From Bacteroidota bacterium (lineage in GTDB: Bacteria > Bacteroidota > Bacteroidia > JABDFU01): DNA of 64,000 nt. Of this stretch, positions 10,857-20,197 are shown piece after piece (positions within the stretch are counted from its first letter, which is position 1; each line of letters opens with the position of its first letter). The stretch spans positions 25,459 to 89,458 of the forward strand of contig JABDFG010000001.1 of NCBI GenBank assembly GCA_013286655.1, read 5' to 3'. Below the pieces are notes generated by a model that saw nothing but the letters and a program-made list of their open reading frames with translations, searched no databases and had not been told where the DNA came from. The position numbers were made by a program, and so were the translations under genes.

Positions 10857-10978
10857 AAAGCTTCTAAACTAAAACAGAAAAATCGATCAGACGGAAATGA
10901 TATTGCCTGCAAAGTTCAAAATTCTAGCAGTATTAATATTTTTGTCTCCGTTATTAACAAGGTCTCTATTGACATCAT

Positions 10979-11018
10979 AAAAAGAGAGCCAACAGAACCT
11001 GTTGACTCTCTTTTTTTA
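10979..11018 (+). terminator. Rho-independent terminator at IS right end
   Basis: AAAGAGAGCCAACAG AAC CTGTTGACTCTCTTTTTTT stem-loop with T tract. Confidence 0.7.
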
Positions 11019-11118
11019 TTCCTCTTTTGAATTTAGGGGAAGACCCTACTATATCATCCCTTCATCAAAAAACGTTAATATCCGTTTTCTTCAGTGTTCA
11101 CATGATAATAAACATCAA

Positions 11119-11856
11119 TTATAACTTAACCCCAATTCTGCCTGTATAATCAATTGTATTAAGTAATAAAGGTATTTTGGTTTCAGCAATGTATTCCTCA
11201 ATAGCTTTTCTCGCTCCCTGCCAGTATCCATAGTCATCAACTATAAGCACTCCCCCCTTTTCTAAATGTGGAAACAAATAATTCATCTCAGCTTTTGTAG
11301 ATTCATACCAATCCGTATCCAAACGTAACAAGGCTATTTTATTATTAATCGGATATTTTGAGAGAGTATCCTCTACCATGCCTTTTACATATTTAATATT
11401 GGTTAAAGGATACCCGGTTTTTTTCATGTTATTTTCAACAGTCGAAAGTTCAACCTTAAACCAATTGAAATTGAATTTTTTATTGAAACTGTCCATGGTT
11501 CCTTTGGCTGCAGCACCTTTAAAATCAATGTCTATATCAGTTGGCTCACTCATGCCTTCAAAAGTATCGAATAAAATAATTTGCCTGTCCTTACAGTCAT
11601 ATTTTTTTAATGTTTTTGCAATTAACATGCAACTACCACCACGCCAAACACCACATTCAATAAAATCACCTTGAATATTATTTTTGAGGATATACTCCAC
11701 TGATTTATATAGGGCATGCATACGTTCTATACTCGTACATGTATATTCTTTGCAGTCCTCATAAATGTCTAAAAAGTCTTTGCTGTAAAGATTAGGAGGT
11801 GTCAAAACAAGATCATACCCAAATCTGTTTAACAATTTCAAAATTTTTTTCTTCAT
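11119..11856 (-). CDS. TylF/MycF-family methyltransferase
   Basis: GDFIECGVWRGGSCMLIAKTLKKY, ILFDTFEGMSEPT, LRLDTDWYESTKAEMNYLFPHLEKGGVLIVDDYG motifs. Confidence 0.85.
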   Translation of the reverse strand: MKKKILKLLNRFGYDLVLTPPNLYSKDFLDIYEDCKEYTCTSIERMHALYKSVEYILKNNIQGDFIECGVWRGGSCMLIAKTLKKYDCKDRQIILFDTFEGMSEPTDIDIDFKGAAAKGTMDSFNKKFNFNWFKVELSTVENNMKKTGYPLTNIKYVKGMVEDTLSKYPINNKIALLRLDTDWYESTKAEMNYLFPHLEKGGVLIVDDYGYWQGARKAIEEYIAETKIPLLLNTIDYTGRIGVKL

Positions 11857-12063
11857 TACTCAATTTTTAGCGTTCCACAACTATAAACATGACACGGATT
11901 CCCATAATATTAATCCAAGCTATAAGCATCAAATTATGCTTATAAAAAGCGGGATTCGAAAGTAATATATTTACAACTATTAGTCAACAAATGTGGTGAA
12001 TAATTTCATTATTCACCACATTCCAATAAAAACGTTAATTTCGCTGATCCTACTAGAAACACT

Positions 12064-14118
12064 ATGAAAAAAATCATTTTCACTTTGTCAATTGGCGCAT
12101 TGCTGTTCGCTTCCTGCGGAAACCCTAACAGCCAATCAAAAGAAACTACCATGACAGCTAATCACTCCGTCAATCTGGCAAACTTTGATACAACCATTGT
12201 CCCGGCAGATAATTTTTACCAGTATGTGAATGGAAACTGGGCAAAAAACAACCCGGTACCTGCGACAGAAGCCAGCTGGACCAATTTCAACATCATCCAT
12301 GATACTAATTTGCACAATCTTCAGACACTTTTGGAAGATGCCTCAAAAGGAAAAAGCGAACCCAATAGCATTAAGCAAAAAGTGGGCGACTTCTACTCTA
12401 TGGCCATTGATTCCGCAAAATTAAACCAGGAAGGCCTTCAGCCATTAGCAGATGAATTTAAACAGATAGCTGCGATCAAGTCTACAGCTGAACTACCTGC
12501 TGTTATAGCCCATTTCCATACGATAGGCGTAAGGCCTTTATTCGACATATACATCGGTGCGGATTCCAAAGCCAGCACTCAAAACATTACGACTTTAAAT
12601 CAGGGTGGATTGGGTTTGCCGGATATGGATTATTACCTGAGCAAAGACCCTGCTGTCAATAAAATCCGTGAACAATACATTTCCCATATAAGCAATATGT
12701 TCCGGTTAATGGGAGAATCAGAGCAACAGGCCTCTGTTATCGCTCAAAAAATATTCGAACTTGAAAAACAGTTGGCTAAAGAATCGATGACCAGGGTACA
12801 ATTACGCGATATAGAGGCTCAATATAATAAAAAGGCATTGAAAGACTTTGTTGGATCCGCCCCCAACTTTAACTGGATGAATTATTTCAAAGCATTGGGT
12901 ATTGATGCAAAGGTTGACACCCTTATCATTAGCCAGCCAAAATTCTTTGCCCAGTTAAATAACAGCGTGAAATCCGTGTCCATTGAAGATTGGAAAAATT
13001 ACCTGCGATGGAACCTCATTAACGCTTCTGCAGGCAAGCTAAGTGATCCTTTTGTGCAGGAAAGTTTCAACTTCTATGGCACCGTTCTGAGCGGATCTAA
13101 AAAGCTTAAACCAAGATGGAAAAGAGCCGTCCAACAAGCGGACGCTTCACTAGGGGACCTTTTGGGCCAATTATATGTAGAAAAATACTTTAGCCCGGAT
13201 GCCAAAAAGAAGGTAAATGAGATGGTTGATAACCTGACGGAATCGTTTAAAGTTCGGATCAAAACCCGTGACTGGATGAGCGATGAAACCAAAAAAGAAG
13301 CTCAGCAGAAGCTGGAAACGGTTATGCGAAAACTTGCTTACCCTGACAAATGGCGGGACTATTCTTCTCTTGAGATCAAAAGAGACGCGTATGTATTGAA
13401 CTTTTTCCGGGCGAATACGACAGATTTTAAGTACATGACCGATAAGCTTGGAAAGCCTGTTGATAAAACGGAATGGGGTATGACGACTCCAACCGTGAAT
13501 GCCTATTATAATCCCTCTTATAATGAAATTGTATTCCCCGCGGGCATTATGCAAATGCCTTTTTTCGACCCGAATGCGGACGATGCTGTTAACTACGGAG
13601 CTATAGGAGCCGTAATAGGTCATGAACTTACTCATGGCTTTGATGACCAGGGATCCCAATACAATGCTGCCGGCAACCTGAAGAACTGGTGGACGAAAGA
13701 AGATAGCCTTAAATTCAAGGAAAAAACCAATAAAGTTGTTGATCAATTCAACCACTTCGCCGTGCTCGACACCTTGCATATCAATGGACAACTGACATTG
13801 GGAGAAAATATTGCCGACCTGGGAGGATTAACGATTGCCTATTATGCTTATCAAAAATCACTGGAAGGCAAGCCTGCTCCTGAAAAAATCGATGGGTTTA
13901 CCGGAAATCAACGTTTTTTCATCTCCTGGGCTCAGGGCTGGAGGGGAAATATGCGCCCGGAATATCTAAAACAATTGCTTAAAACGAATCCTCATTCTCC
14001 AAATGTAGCCCGTGTTATGGCACCTCTTTCCAATATGAAAGAGTTCTATATGGCCTTTAACGTGAAGGAAGGAAACGCGATGTTCAGAGCAGAAAAGGAC
14101 AGACCAGAGATCTGGTAA
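12064..14118 (+). CDS. M13 family metallopeptidase, lipoprotein
   Basis: Lipobox LLFASCG; HELTHGFDDQGSQYNAAGNLKNWW and GENIADLGG motifs. Confidence 0.92.
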   Translation: MKKIIFTLSIGALLFASCGNPNSQSKETTMTANHSVNLANFDTTIVPADNFYQYVNGNWAKNNPVPATEASWTNFNIIHDTNLHNLQTLLEDASKGKSEPNSIKQKVGDFYSMAIDSAKLNQEGLQPLADEFKQIAAIKSTAELPAVIAHFHTIGVRPLFDIYIGADSKASTQNITTLNQGGLGLPDMDYYLSKDPAVNKIREQYISHISNMFRLMGESEQQASVIAQKIFELEKQLAKESMTRVQLRDIEAQYNKKALKDFVGSAPNFNWMNYFKALGIDAKVDTLIISQPKFFAQLNNSVKSVSIEDWKNYLRWNLINASAGKLSDPFVQESFNFYGTVLSGSKKLKPRWKRAVQQADASLGDLLGQLYVEKYFSPDAKKKVNEMVDNLTESFKVRIKTRDWMSDETKKEAQQKLETVMRKLAYPDKWRDYSSLEIKRDAYVLNFFRANTTDFKYMTDKLGKPVDKTEWGMTTPTVNAYYNPSYNEIVFPAGIMQMPFFDPNADDAVNYGAIGAVIGHELTHGFDDQGSQYNAAGNLKNWWTKEDSLKFKEKTNKVVDQFNHFAVLDTLHINGQLTLGENIADLGGLTIAYYAYQKSLEGKPAPEKIDGFTGNQRFFISWAQGWRGNMRPEYLKQLLKTNPHSPNVARVMAPLSNMKEFYMAFNVKEGNAMFRAEKDRPEIW

Positions 14119-14180
14119 GAAAGTTAACAGCGATTAGCCAATAGTAATTCTCTTCCTGTTACCATGCCGTAAATTCAAAA

Positions 14181-14243
14181 AACTTTGAACTTTGAACTTT
14201 GAACTTTGAACTTTAAACTTTAAACTTTGAACTTTAAACTTCG
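14181..14243. repeat. Heptamer tandem array, 9 x AACTTTG (variants AACTTTA, AACTTCG)
   Basis: AACTTTG x4, AACTTTA x2, AACTTTG, AACTTTA, AACTTCG; ends one base before the tatA stop codon. Confidence 0.95.
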
Positions 14244-14465
14244 CTACTCACTCTTTTCCTTCTCCTCTTCCAACTCCTTCTTTACAGAATGTGCGCTGTT
14301 CTCGATCTCGCGCTGGATGCCCTGGGTGGCATCTTTAAACTCCCGGAGACCTTTACCTAAACCTCTCGCCAGTGTAGGAATACTTTTAGAACCAAAGAAA
14401 AGGATAATGACCAGTACAATTACGGCCATTTCCCCTTCTCCCATGTTCAGAAATAAAAGACTCAT
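14244..14465 (-). CDS. tatA: Twin-arginine translocase TatA/TatE family subunit
   Basis: VIVLVIILFFGSKSIPTLARGLGKGLREFKDAT. Confidence 0.92.
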   Translation of the reverse strand: MSLLFLNMGEGEMAVIVLVIILFFGSKSIPTLARGLGKGLREFKDATQGIQREIENSAHSVKKELEEEKEKSE

Positions 14466-14467
14466 CT

Positions 14468-17400
14468 TTATTTAGTTTCCACCTGTTTACGATCGAAATC
14501 GATAACGATCGGTGTTGCGATACAAATGGATGAATAGGTACCGATGACAATCCCTATTAAGAGTGCAAAAGAGAAGCCTTTGATCGTTTCTCCTCCAAAA
14601 AGGAAGATGGATAACAATACAAAGAAGATCGTCAGTGAGGTGAGGATAGTACGGCTTAATGTACTATTCAATGCATAATTGATCACACTGTTCTTTTCTT
14701 CTCCTGAAATATCCGCTTTGTTCTTCTCCGTGAGGTATTCCCGGATCCTGTCAAATACCACCACCGTATCTGTCATCGAATAACTCATAACTGTCAAAAT
14801 AGCCGCGATGAACTGCTGGTCGATCTCCAATGAGAACGGCAATAAGCCATCAAAAATTGTATAGCAGGATAAAACCACCAGGACGTCATGGAACAGCGCC
14901 ACAACCGCACCCAGGCCGTACTGCCATTTTTTGAAACGTATAAAGATGAAAATAAACATGATCAGGCAGGAGAACAATACCGCCCAGACGGCCTTGGTCT
15001 TGATATCACGTGATACCGTCTCCCCCACTTTAATAATGCTCATGATCTCATATTTGGCATTCAGCTTATTCAATCCTTCCTTCAGTTTATCTTCTACTTT
15101 CGATTCCGAATTAAAATCATTGTCATCGATCATATAAGCAGTGGTTATCTTCATCTGCGAACCACCTTCTCCATACGTTTTTACTTCCGGTGCGCTGCCA
15201 AAAACTCCGGTTAATGCATCGCGCACCTTTTGGGTTTCGTTTTCTTCTGCAAAACGAACTACGTAAGTACGTCCACCTTTAAAGTCAACGCCCAGGTTAA
15301 ATCCATTGTGTTTAAAGTAAAAAATAATTCCCAAAAGAATAATACTTCCGGAAAACACATAGTACAATTTACGTTTGCTTACAAAGTCAACCTTTATATT
15401 TTTAAAGGCATTGGCCGAAAATTTATTTGAGAAGGAGATTTCTGATTTGCCTTTCAATAATCCTTCAAATACTAAACGTGTAATAAATATAGCAGAGAAC
15501 AAAGAGGTAAGAATACCTATGATCAATGTTGTAGCAAAACCCTGGATAGGACCGGTACCAAATAAGTAAAGAATGACACCCAGCAATAAAGTGGTAACGT
15601 TCGAGTCAATAATGGAGGACATGGCATTATTAAAACCTTCCTTGATGGCGAGACCTGTGCCTTTGCCACTCAATAACTCTTCCCGGATCCGTTCAAAAAT
15701 AAGGATGTTCGCATCTACTGACATACCAATCGTTAGAACGATACCAGCTATACCCGGTAATGTTAATACAGCGCCCATAGAAGCCAGAATACCCATCACA
15801 AAGAACACGTTCGCAAACAAAGCGATATCGGCTACCCAGCCAGCCTTGTTGTAATAGAAGCCCATAAAAACCAGTACCAATAATAAAGCGATTACAAAGG
15901 ATACCAGCCCGGAATGAATCGCCTCCTGACCCAAAGTAGGACCAACGGTTTCTTCCGCCACAATACGCGCCGGCGCAGGAAGTTTACCGGCTTTCAGCAC
16001 ATTGATCAGGTCATCCGCTTCTTTAACACTGAAATCACCCGTGATGGTAGAAGATCCACCGGCAATCTCACCTTGAACTGTTGGGAAGGAATACACACTG
16101 TTGTCCAGTACGATTGCAATACTCTTTCCGATATTTTCCTTGGTCAGGCGCTTCCAGATCTGGGCCGCTTCCGAAGTCATGCTCATGGCAATCTGAGGCG
16201 TCCCCGAACCTTTTTGTTCAAATTGTTTACGTGCATCCGTTATGATATCGCCCGATAAGGGGGCCTTTCCATCCCGGCTGTTGACCTTTATTGCAATCAA
16301 CTGCATCGTCGTTCCTTCCTTATCGATCGCTTTGAACTTCCATAAAAATTTAGCTTTAGGAGGTAATATCTTCCTGATTTTTTCATTTCTCAGGTAGGAA
16401 TCCACTTTACCGGTATCACTCACATTCGCATACCCCACAACTGGACCCTCTGCCATATAATATTGCTGTGTTTTGGGATCCTGGTTAAGAGAGGGACGAA
16501 AAATAGCAAACAAAGGATTCTCCTTTGCCATACGCTGCATGGAAGTATCATTGGCAGATTTAGCCGTATTCGGCTTAGTTGAATCCGTTTTACTTTTCAA
16601 TTGCTGTGTAAGGGACTCTTTCTTTGCTGTATCTGTTTTAACAGCTGCCGTCTGAGAAGCCTTAATTTTCGTAGTGTCTGGTCCTTTGGCCTTAGCGATG
16701 CTATCATTCGAGGGCTTCAAAGAGTCACCTGTCATTATTTCTTTTAAACGCTTATTGGCTTTTTCAAGTAGCGGGTAGATATCTTTGTTGTCAAAGGTTT
16801 CCCAGAACTCCAGGTTAGCAGTTCCCTGCAAGAGTTTCCGTACACGTTCTTTATCCTTTACTCCTGGCAACTCAACCAGAATACGTCCCGAACTTTCCAA
16901 TCGCTGAATATTGGGTTGTGTTACTCCAAACTTGTCAATACGGGCGCGTAGGGTTTTTTCGGAAGTCTCAATGGCTTCCTGAACCCGTTCTTTTATAAAG
17001 CTCAAAACCTTTTCATCACTGCTGTTATAATCAATTTTCCCCTTTAATTCAATCGTCTGAAAATTTCCAGCCAGGCGGGCATTAGGGTCAATTTTTTTGA
17101 AGTTTTCTCCAAAAAGCGTTACAAAATCTTTGTCAGATTTACCCAGTTGTTTCTGTGCATCAGACAAAGCCTGATTAAAGGTTTTATCCGGACTGTTATT
17201 GGACATCTGACGAATGATATCAGCTACAGATATTTCCAGTGTCACGTTCATACCCCCCCGTAAATCAAGTCCCAGGTTAATTTCGTGTTCTTTACAATCT
17301 TCATAGGTAAACCTGGTTATACCGATGTTATAAACCGGTTTCTTTTTAAGCGAATCCAGGTACAGATTTTCATGCGCGGTAAATAGCGAATCAAGTATAA

Positions 17401-17593
17401 AACGAACCTTTGTTTCATCAGACCCAGCGCGGGCCTTGGCCATTTTAACAATATCCGAACGATCCACATACTGCTGGGCGAACACTTTCGCATCTTTTTC
17501 AACCCCGTTCGTCACGTAGGTAAACAATAAGTAATAAACACAGGCCAGTGCAAGTAAAATGGCAAATAACCTGATAGCTCCTTTATTCTGCAT
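14468..17593 (-). CDS. secDF: Fused protein translocase SecDF
   Basis: LGLDLRGGMNVTLEI (SecD) and LGVDFKGGRTYVVRF ... SMTDTVVVFDRIRE (SecF) in one ORF. Confidence 0.95.
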   Translation of the reverse strand: MQNKGAIRLFAILLALACVYYLLFTYVTNGVEKDAKVFAQQYVDRSDIVKMAKARAGSDETKVRFILDSLFTAHENLYLDSLKKKPVYNIGITRFTYEDCKEHEINLGLDLRGGMNVTLEISVADIIRQMSNNSPDKTFNQALSDAQKQLGKSDKDFVTLFGENFKKIDPNARLAGNFQTIELKGKIDYNSSDEKVLSFIKERVQEAIETSEKTLRARIDKFGVTQPNIQRLESSGRILVELPGVKDKERVRKLLQGTANLEFWETFDNKDIYPLLEKANKRLKEIMTGDSLKPSNDSIAKAKGPDTTKIKASQTAAVKTDTAKKESLTQQLKSKTDSTKPNTAKSANDTSMQRMAKENPLFAIFRPSLNQDPKTQQYYMAEGPVVGYANVSDTGKVDSYLRNEKIRKILPPKAKFLWKFKAIDKEGTTMQLIAIKVNSRDGKAPLSGDIITDARKQFEQKGSGTPQIAMSMTSEAAQIWKRLTKENIGKSIAIVLDNSVYSFPTVQGEIAGGSSTITGDFSVKEADDLINVLKAGKLPAPARIVAEETVGPTLGQEAIHSGLVSFVIALLLVLVFMGFYYNKAGWVADIALFANVFFVMGILASMGAVLTLPGIAGIVLTIGMSVDANILIFERIREELLSGKGTGLAIKEGFNNAMSSIIDSNVTTLLLGVILYLFGTGPIQGFATTLIIGILTSLFSAIFITRLVFEGLLKGKSEISFSNKFSANAFKNIKVDFVSKRKLYYVFSGSIILLGIIFYFKHNGFNLGVDFKGGRTYVVRFAEENETQKVRDALTGVFGSAPEVKTYGEGGSQMKITTAYMIDDNDFNSESKVEDKLKEGLNKLNAKYEIMSIIKVGETVSRDIKTKAVWAVLFSCLIMFIFIFIRFKKWQYGLGAVVALFHDVLVVLSCYTIFDGLLPFSLEIDQQFIAAILTVMSYSMTDTVVVFDRIREYLTEKNKADISGEEKNSVINYALNSTLSRTILTSLTIFFVLLSIFLFGGETIKGFSFALLIGIVIGTYSSICIATPIVIDFDRKQVETK

Positions 17594-17711
17594 AATTTTC
17601 TAAATTGGGTGACAAACGTACATGATTTTATACTAAAATCCAAGGTCTAGTTTGGACTTTCATTTTTTTTTACGATATTTGCATCCCTTTTAAATAAAAC
17701 TTAAAAAAACA

Positions 17712-18257
17712 ATGCCAGCAAAAATCAGATTAACCAGACATGGAAAAAAAGACAAAGTGTTTTTTCACTTGGTCGTAGCCGATGGTCGTGCACCTCGCGA
17801 TGGAAAATTCATTGAAAAATTAGGTACTTACAATCCGGGAACAAATCCTGCTACAGTCGATTTCGACTTCGAAAGAGCACTCTACTGGATACAAAGGGGT
17901 GTACAACCCACCGACACTGCAAAATCCATTCTCTCACACAAGGGTGTGATGTACAAAGATCATCTTTTACGGGGGGTTGCTAAAAAAGCCCTGACCCTCG
18001 AACAGGCCGAAGCAAAATTCAGCAAATGGCTGGCCGACAAAACTGCCAAAAACGAAAATAAGGTCAGCAGTCTCAGCGATTCCAAACAGGCTGCCTACCG
18101 CAAAGCTGTGGAAACAGAAGCTGCAGCTAAAGAAGCCCGGGCCGCAAAAATTGCTGCAAAAATAGCCGCCGCAACGGCTGCTGCTGTTGTTGAAGCCCCT
18201 GTTACAGAAGCTCCAGCTGCGGAAGTGCAACCGGAAGGCGAGACTCCTCAGGCATAA
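17712..18257 (+). CDS. rpsP: 30S ribosomal protein S16 with Ala-rich C-terminal extension
   Basis: [42 protein letters not shown]. Confidence 0.95.
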   Translation: MPAKIRLTRHGKKDKVFFHLVVADGRAPRDGKFIEKLGTYNPGTNPATVDFDFERALYWIQRGVQPTDTAKSILSHKGVMYKDHLLRGVAKKALTLEQAEAKFSKWLADKTAKNENKVSSLSDSKQAAYRKAVETEAAAKEARAAKIAAKIAAATAAAVVEAPVTEAPAAEVQPEGETPQA

Positions 18258-18259
18258 AA

Positions 18260-18787
18260 TTGGACAAAAAAGCTTGTTTTAAGCTGGGTTATATCGGTAA
18301 GACGCACGGTATAAAAGGTGAACTTACGCTTATTACTGATATAAAGCAGGACTCTTTTTTCAAAAAACTGGAATCTGTTTTTGTTGAAATAGACCATCAG
18401 CTCGTTCCTTTCTTCATAACCTCCGCAACTTACAAGAGCAAACATGTGTTAGTTAAATTTGATGGGATCGATACCATTGAACAGGCGGCTCTGCTTAAGA
18501 ACTCCTCCGCTTATCTTCCTCTTTCCTTTTTGCCAAAACCTGATAAAACTTCTTTTCATTTCCGGGATATCATCGGATTTCAGGTAATTGACCTTATTAA
18601 AGGTCAGATTGGCATACTGGAAGCTGTTTTAGAATTTCCTCAGCAAAATGTACTTCAAATAATAAGTGCTGACAAAACCGAATTGCTTATTCCAGCCAGG
18701 TTGGAATTTGTCACTAAAATAGATTCTGCTAACAAATGTCTTGAACTAAATACACCCGAGGGTTTGCTCGATGTCTATCTCAAATAG
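18260..18787 (+). CDS. rimM: Ribosome maturation factor RimM
   Basis: [19 protein letters not shown]; position directly after rpsP; TTG start. Confidence 0.9.
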   Translation: MDKKACFKLGYIGKTHGIKGELTLITDIKQDSFFKKLESVFVEIDHQLVPFFITSATYKSKHVLVKFDGIDTIEQAALLKNSSAYLPLSFLPKPDKTSFHFRDIIGFQVIDLIKGQIGILEAVLEFPQQNVLQIISADKTELLIPARLEFVTKIDSANKCLELNTPEGLLDVYLK

Positions 18788-18824
18788 ATTAAAATTGTTA
18801 CCTTCGCAGCCAAATAAAAAAACT

Positions 18825-19244
18825 ATGGCAACCAACAGAACCTTTACGATGATCAAGCCCGATGCGGTAGCCAACAACCACATTGGCCCTATTTTGGCTA
18901 AGATAAACGAAGCTCAATTCAGAATAGTAGCGCTGAAATACACTCAATTAAGCCGGGAAACTATCGGACAATTTTATGCAGTACATAAAGAGCGCTCTTT
19001 TTATGGCGAATTGGTTGACTACATGTCATCCGGCCCTATCGTTGCCGTAATCCTGGAGAAAGACAACGCAGTAGCTGATTTCAGAAAACTGATCGGGGCC
19101 ACGGATCCCGCTAAAGCAGAACCGGGCACAATACGGGCTTTATTTGCAAAATCGATTGCTGCAAATGCCATACACGGATCCGACAGCGATGAGAATGCGA
19201 AAATTGAAGGAAACTTCTTTTTCTCGATGCTGGAACGATTCTGA
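18825..19244 (+). CDS. ndk: Nucleoside diphosphate kinase
   Basis: [24 protein letters not shown] ... [18 protein letters not shown] 18825 preferred over ORF-track start 18771. Confidence 0.95.
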   Translation: MATNRTFTMIKPDAVANNHIGPILAKINEAQFRIVALKYTQLSRETIGQFYAVHKERSFYGELVDYMSSGPIVAVILEKDNAVADFRKLIGATDPAKAEPGTIRALFAKSIAANAIHGSDSDENAKIEGNFFFSMLERF

Positions 19245-19258
19245 AATTTCAAGCGACT

Positions 19259-20128
19259 CTGAAACTTCATGTGATAAATACCGGTTTTTTCAAGCTAGAT
19301 GGGGGCGCCATGTTTGGAGTGGTACCCAAATCCATCTGGAGCAAGACCAATATTCCGGATTCAAATAATATGTGTACCTGGGCCATGAGGTGTTTACTCA
19401 TTGAGGACGGCAAGCGCCTGATCCTTATTGATACAGGCATTGGAAATAAACAAACTGAAAAATTTTTAAGTTTTTATTCCCTTCACGGTGATCAGACACT
19501 GGAGAAGTCTTTGATGGAAAAAGGATTTACACGGGATGACATTACGGATGTTTTTCTAACACATCTGCATTTTGATCATTGTGGGGGAAGTATTCAATGG
19601 AATGATTCCCGAAGCGGGTACGAACCGGCTTTTAAGAATGCTACTTATTGGAGTAATGCTCAGCACTGGGAATGGGCCACAAAACCAAATGCACGGGAGA
19701 AAGCAAGTTTCTTACAGGAGAATATCCTGCCAATCCAGGAAAGTGGCCAGCTTAAATTTATCGCTGTTAATACGAGTGATCAGCGGCAACCTGTGAATGA
19801 ATTGGGTATTGATTTTTCCATTCTGGTCACCCGGGGACATACAGATGCAATGATGATACCCCATCTGCGTTACAGAGATCAAACAGTTGTTTACATGGCC
19901 GATCTGCTTCCTTCGGCAGGACATATTCCCCTCCCCTACCTGATGGCTTATGACACGCGTCCTCTTTTGACATTGAAAGAAAAGGAATCCTTTATGACAG
20001 AAGCCGCGCAAAACAAGTATGTTTTATTTTTCGAACATGACCCTATCCATGAATGCTGTACTGTCCAACAAACCGAAAAAGGAATACGTCTTGAACAAAC
20101 ACATTCTCTCCAGGAACTTTTCAATTAA
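19259..20128 (+). CDS. MBL-fold metallo-hydrolase
   Basis: TGFFKLDGGAMFGVVPKSIW, VFLTHLHFDHCGG, TRGHTDAMMIPHL. Start ambiguous: GTG 19271 or in-frame CTG 19259. Confidence 0.88.
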   Translation: MKLHVINTGFFKLDGGAMFGVVPKSIWSKTNIPDSNNMCTWAMRCLLIEDGKRLILIDTGIGNKQTEKFLSFYSLHGDQTLEKSLMEKGFTRDDITDVFLTHLHFDHCGGSIQWNDSRSGYEPAFKNATYWSNAQHWEWATKPNAREKASFLQENILPIQESGQLKFIAVNTSDQRQPVNELGIDFSILVTRGHTDAMMIPHLRYRDQTVVYMADLLPSAGHIPLPYLMAYDTRPLLTLKEKESFMTEAAQNKYVLFFEHDPIHECCTVQQTEKGIRLEQTHSLQELFN

Positions 20129-20139
20129 AATTAAATTGT

Positions 20140-20147
20140 TAAATTTG
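20140..20147 (+). promoter_or_regulatory. Bacteroidota -7 promoter box TAAATTTG upstream of hppA
   Basis: Matches TAnnTTTG consensus ~50 bp before the start codon. Confidence 0.5.
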
Positions 20148-20197
20148 CAGCCTTAATTTAGCGAAAACAGCTAACCAACGAACTGAAAATCAATTTT

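Larger units (their letters stand above)
9356..11048 (+). mobile_element. IS1182/IS5-like insertion sequence, ~1.69 kb
   Basis: Terminal inverted repeats: left TAGGGTCTTCTCTAAATTCA, right (reverse complement) TAGGGTCTTCCCCTAAATTCA; encloses a transposase. Confidence 0.8.

Noticed and set aside
13171-13791. 206-aa minus-strand ORF inside the M13 peptidase gene
   Set aside because: Fully antisense to a clearly conserved metallopeptidase; low-complexity hydrophobic translation typical of antisense frames.
15573-16258. Plus-strand ORFs of 93 and 114 aa inside secDF
   Set aside because: Antisense to conserved SecD motifs; no independent start context.
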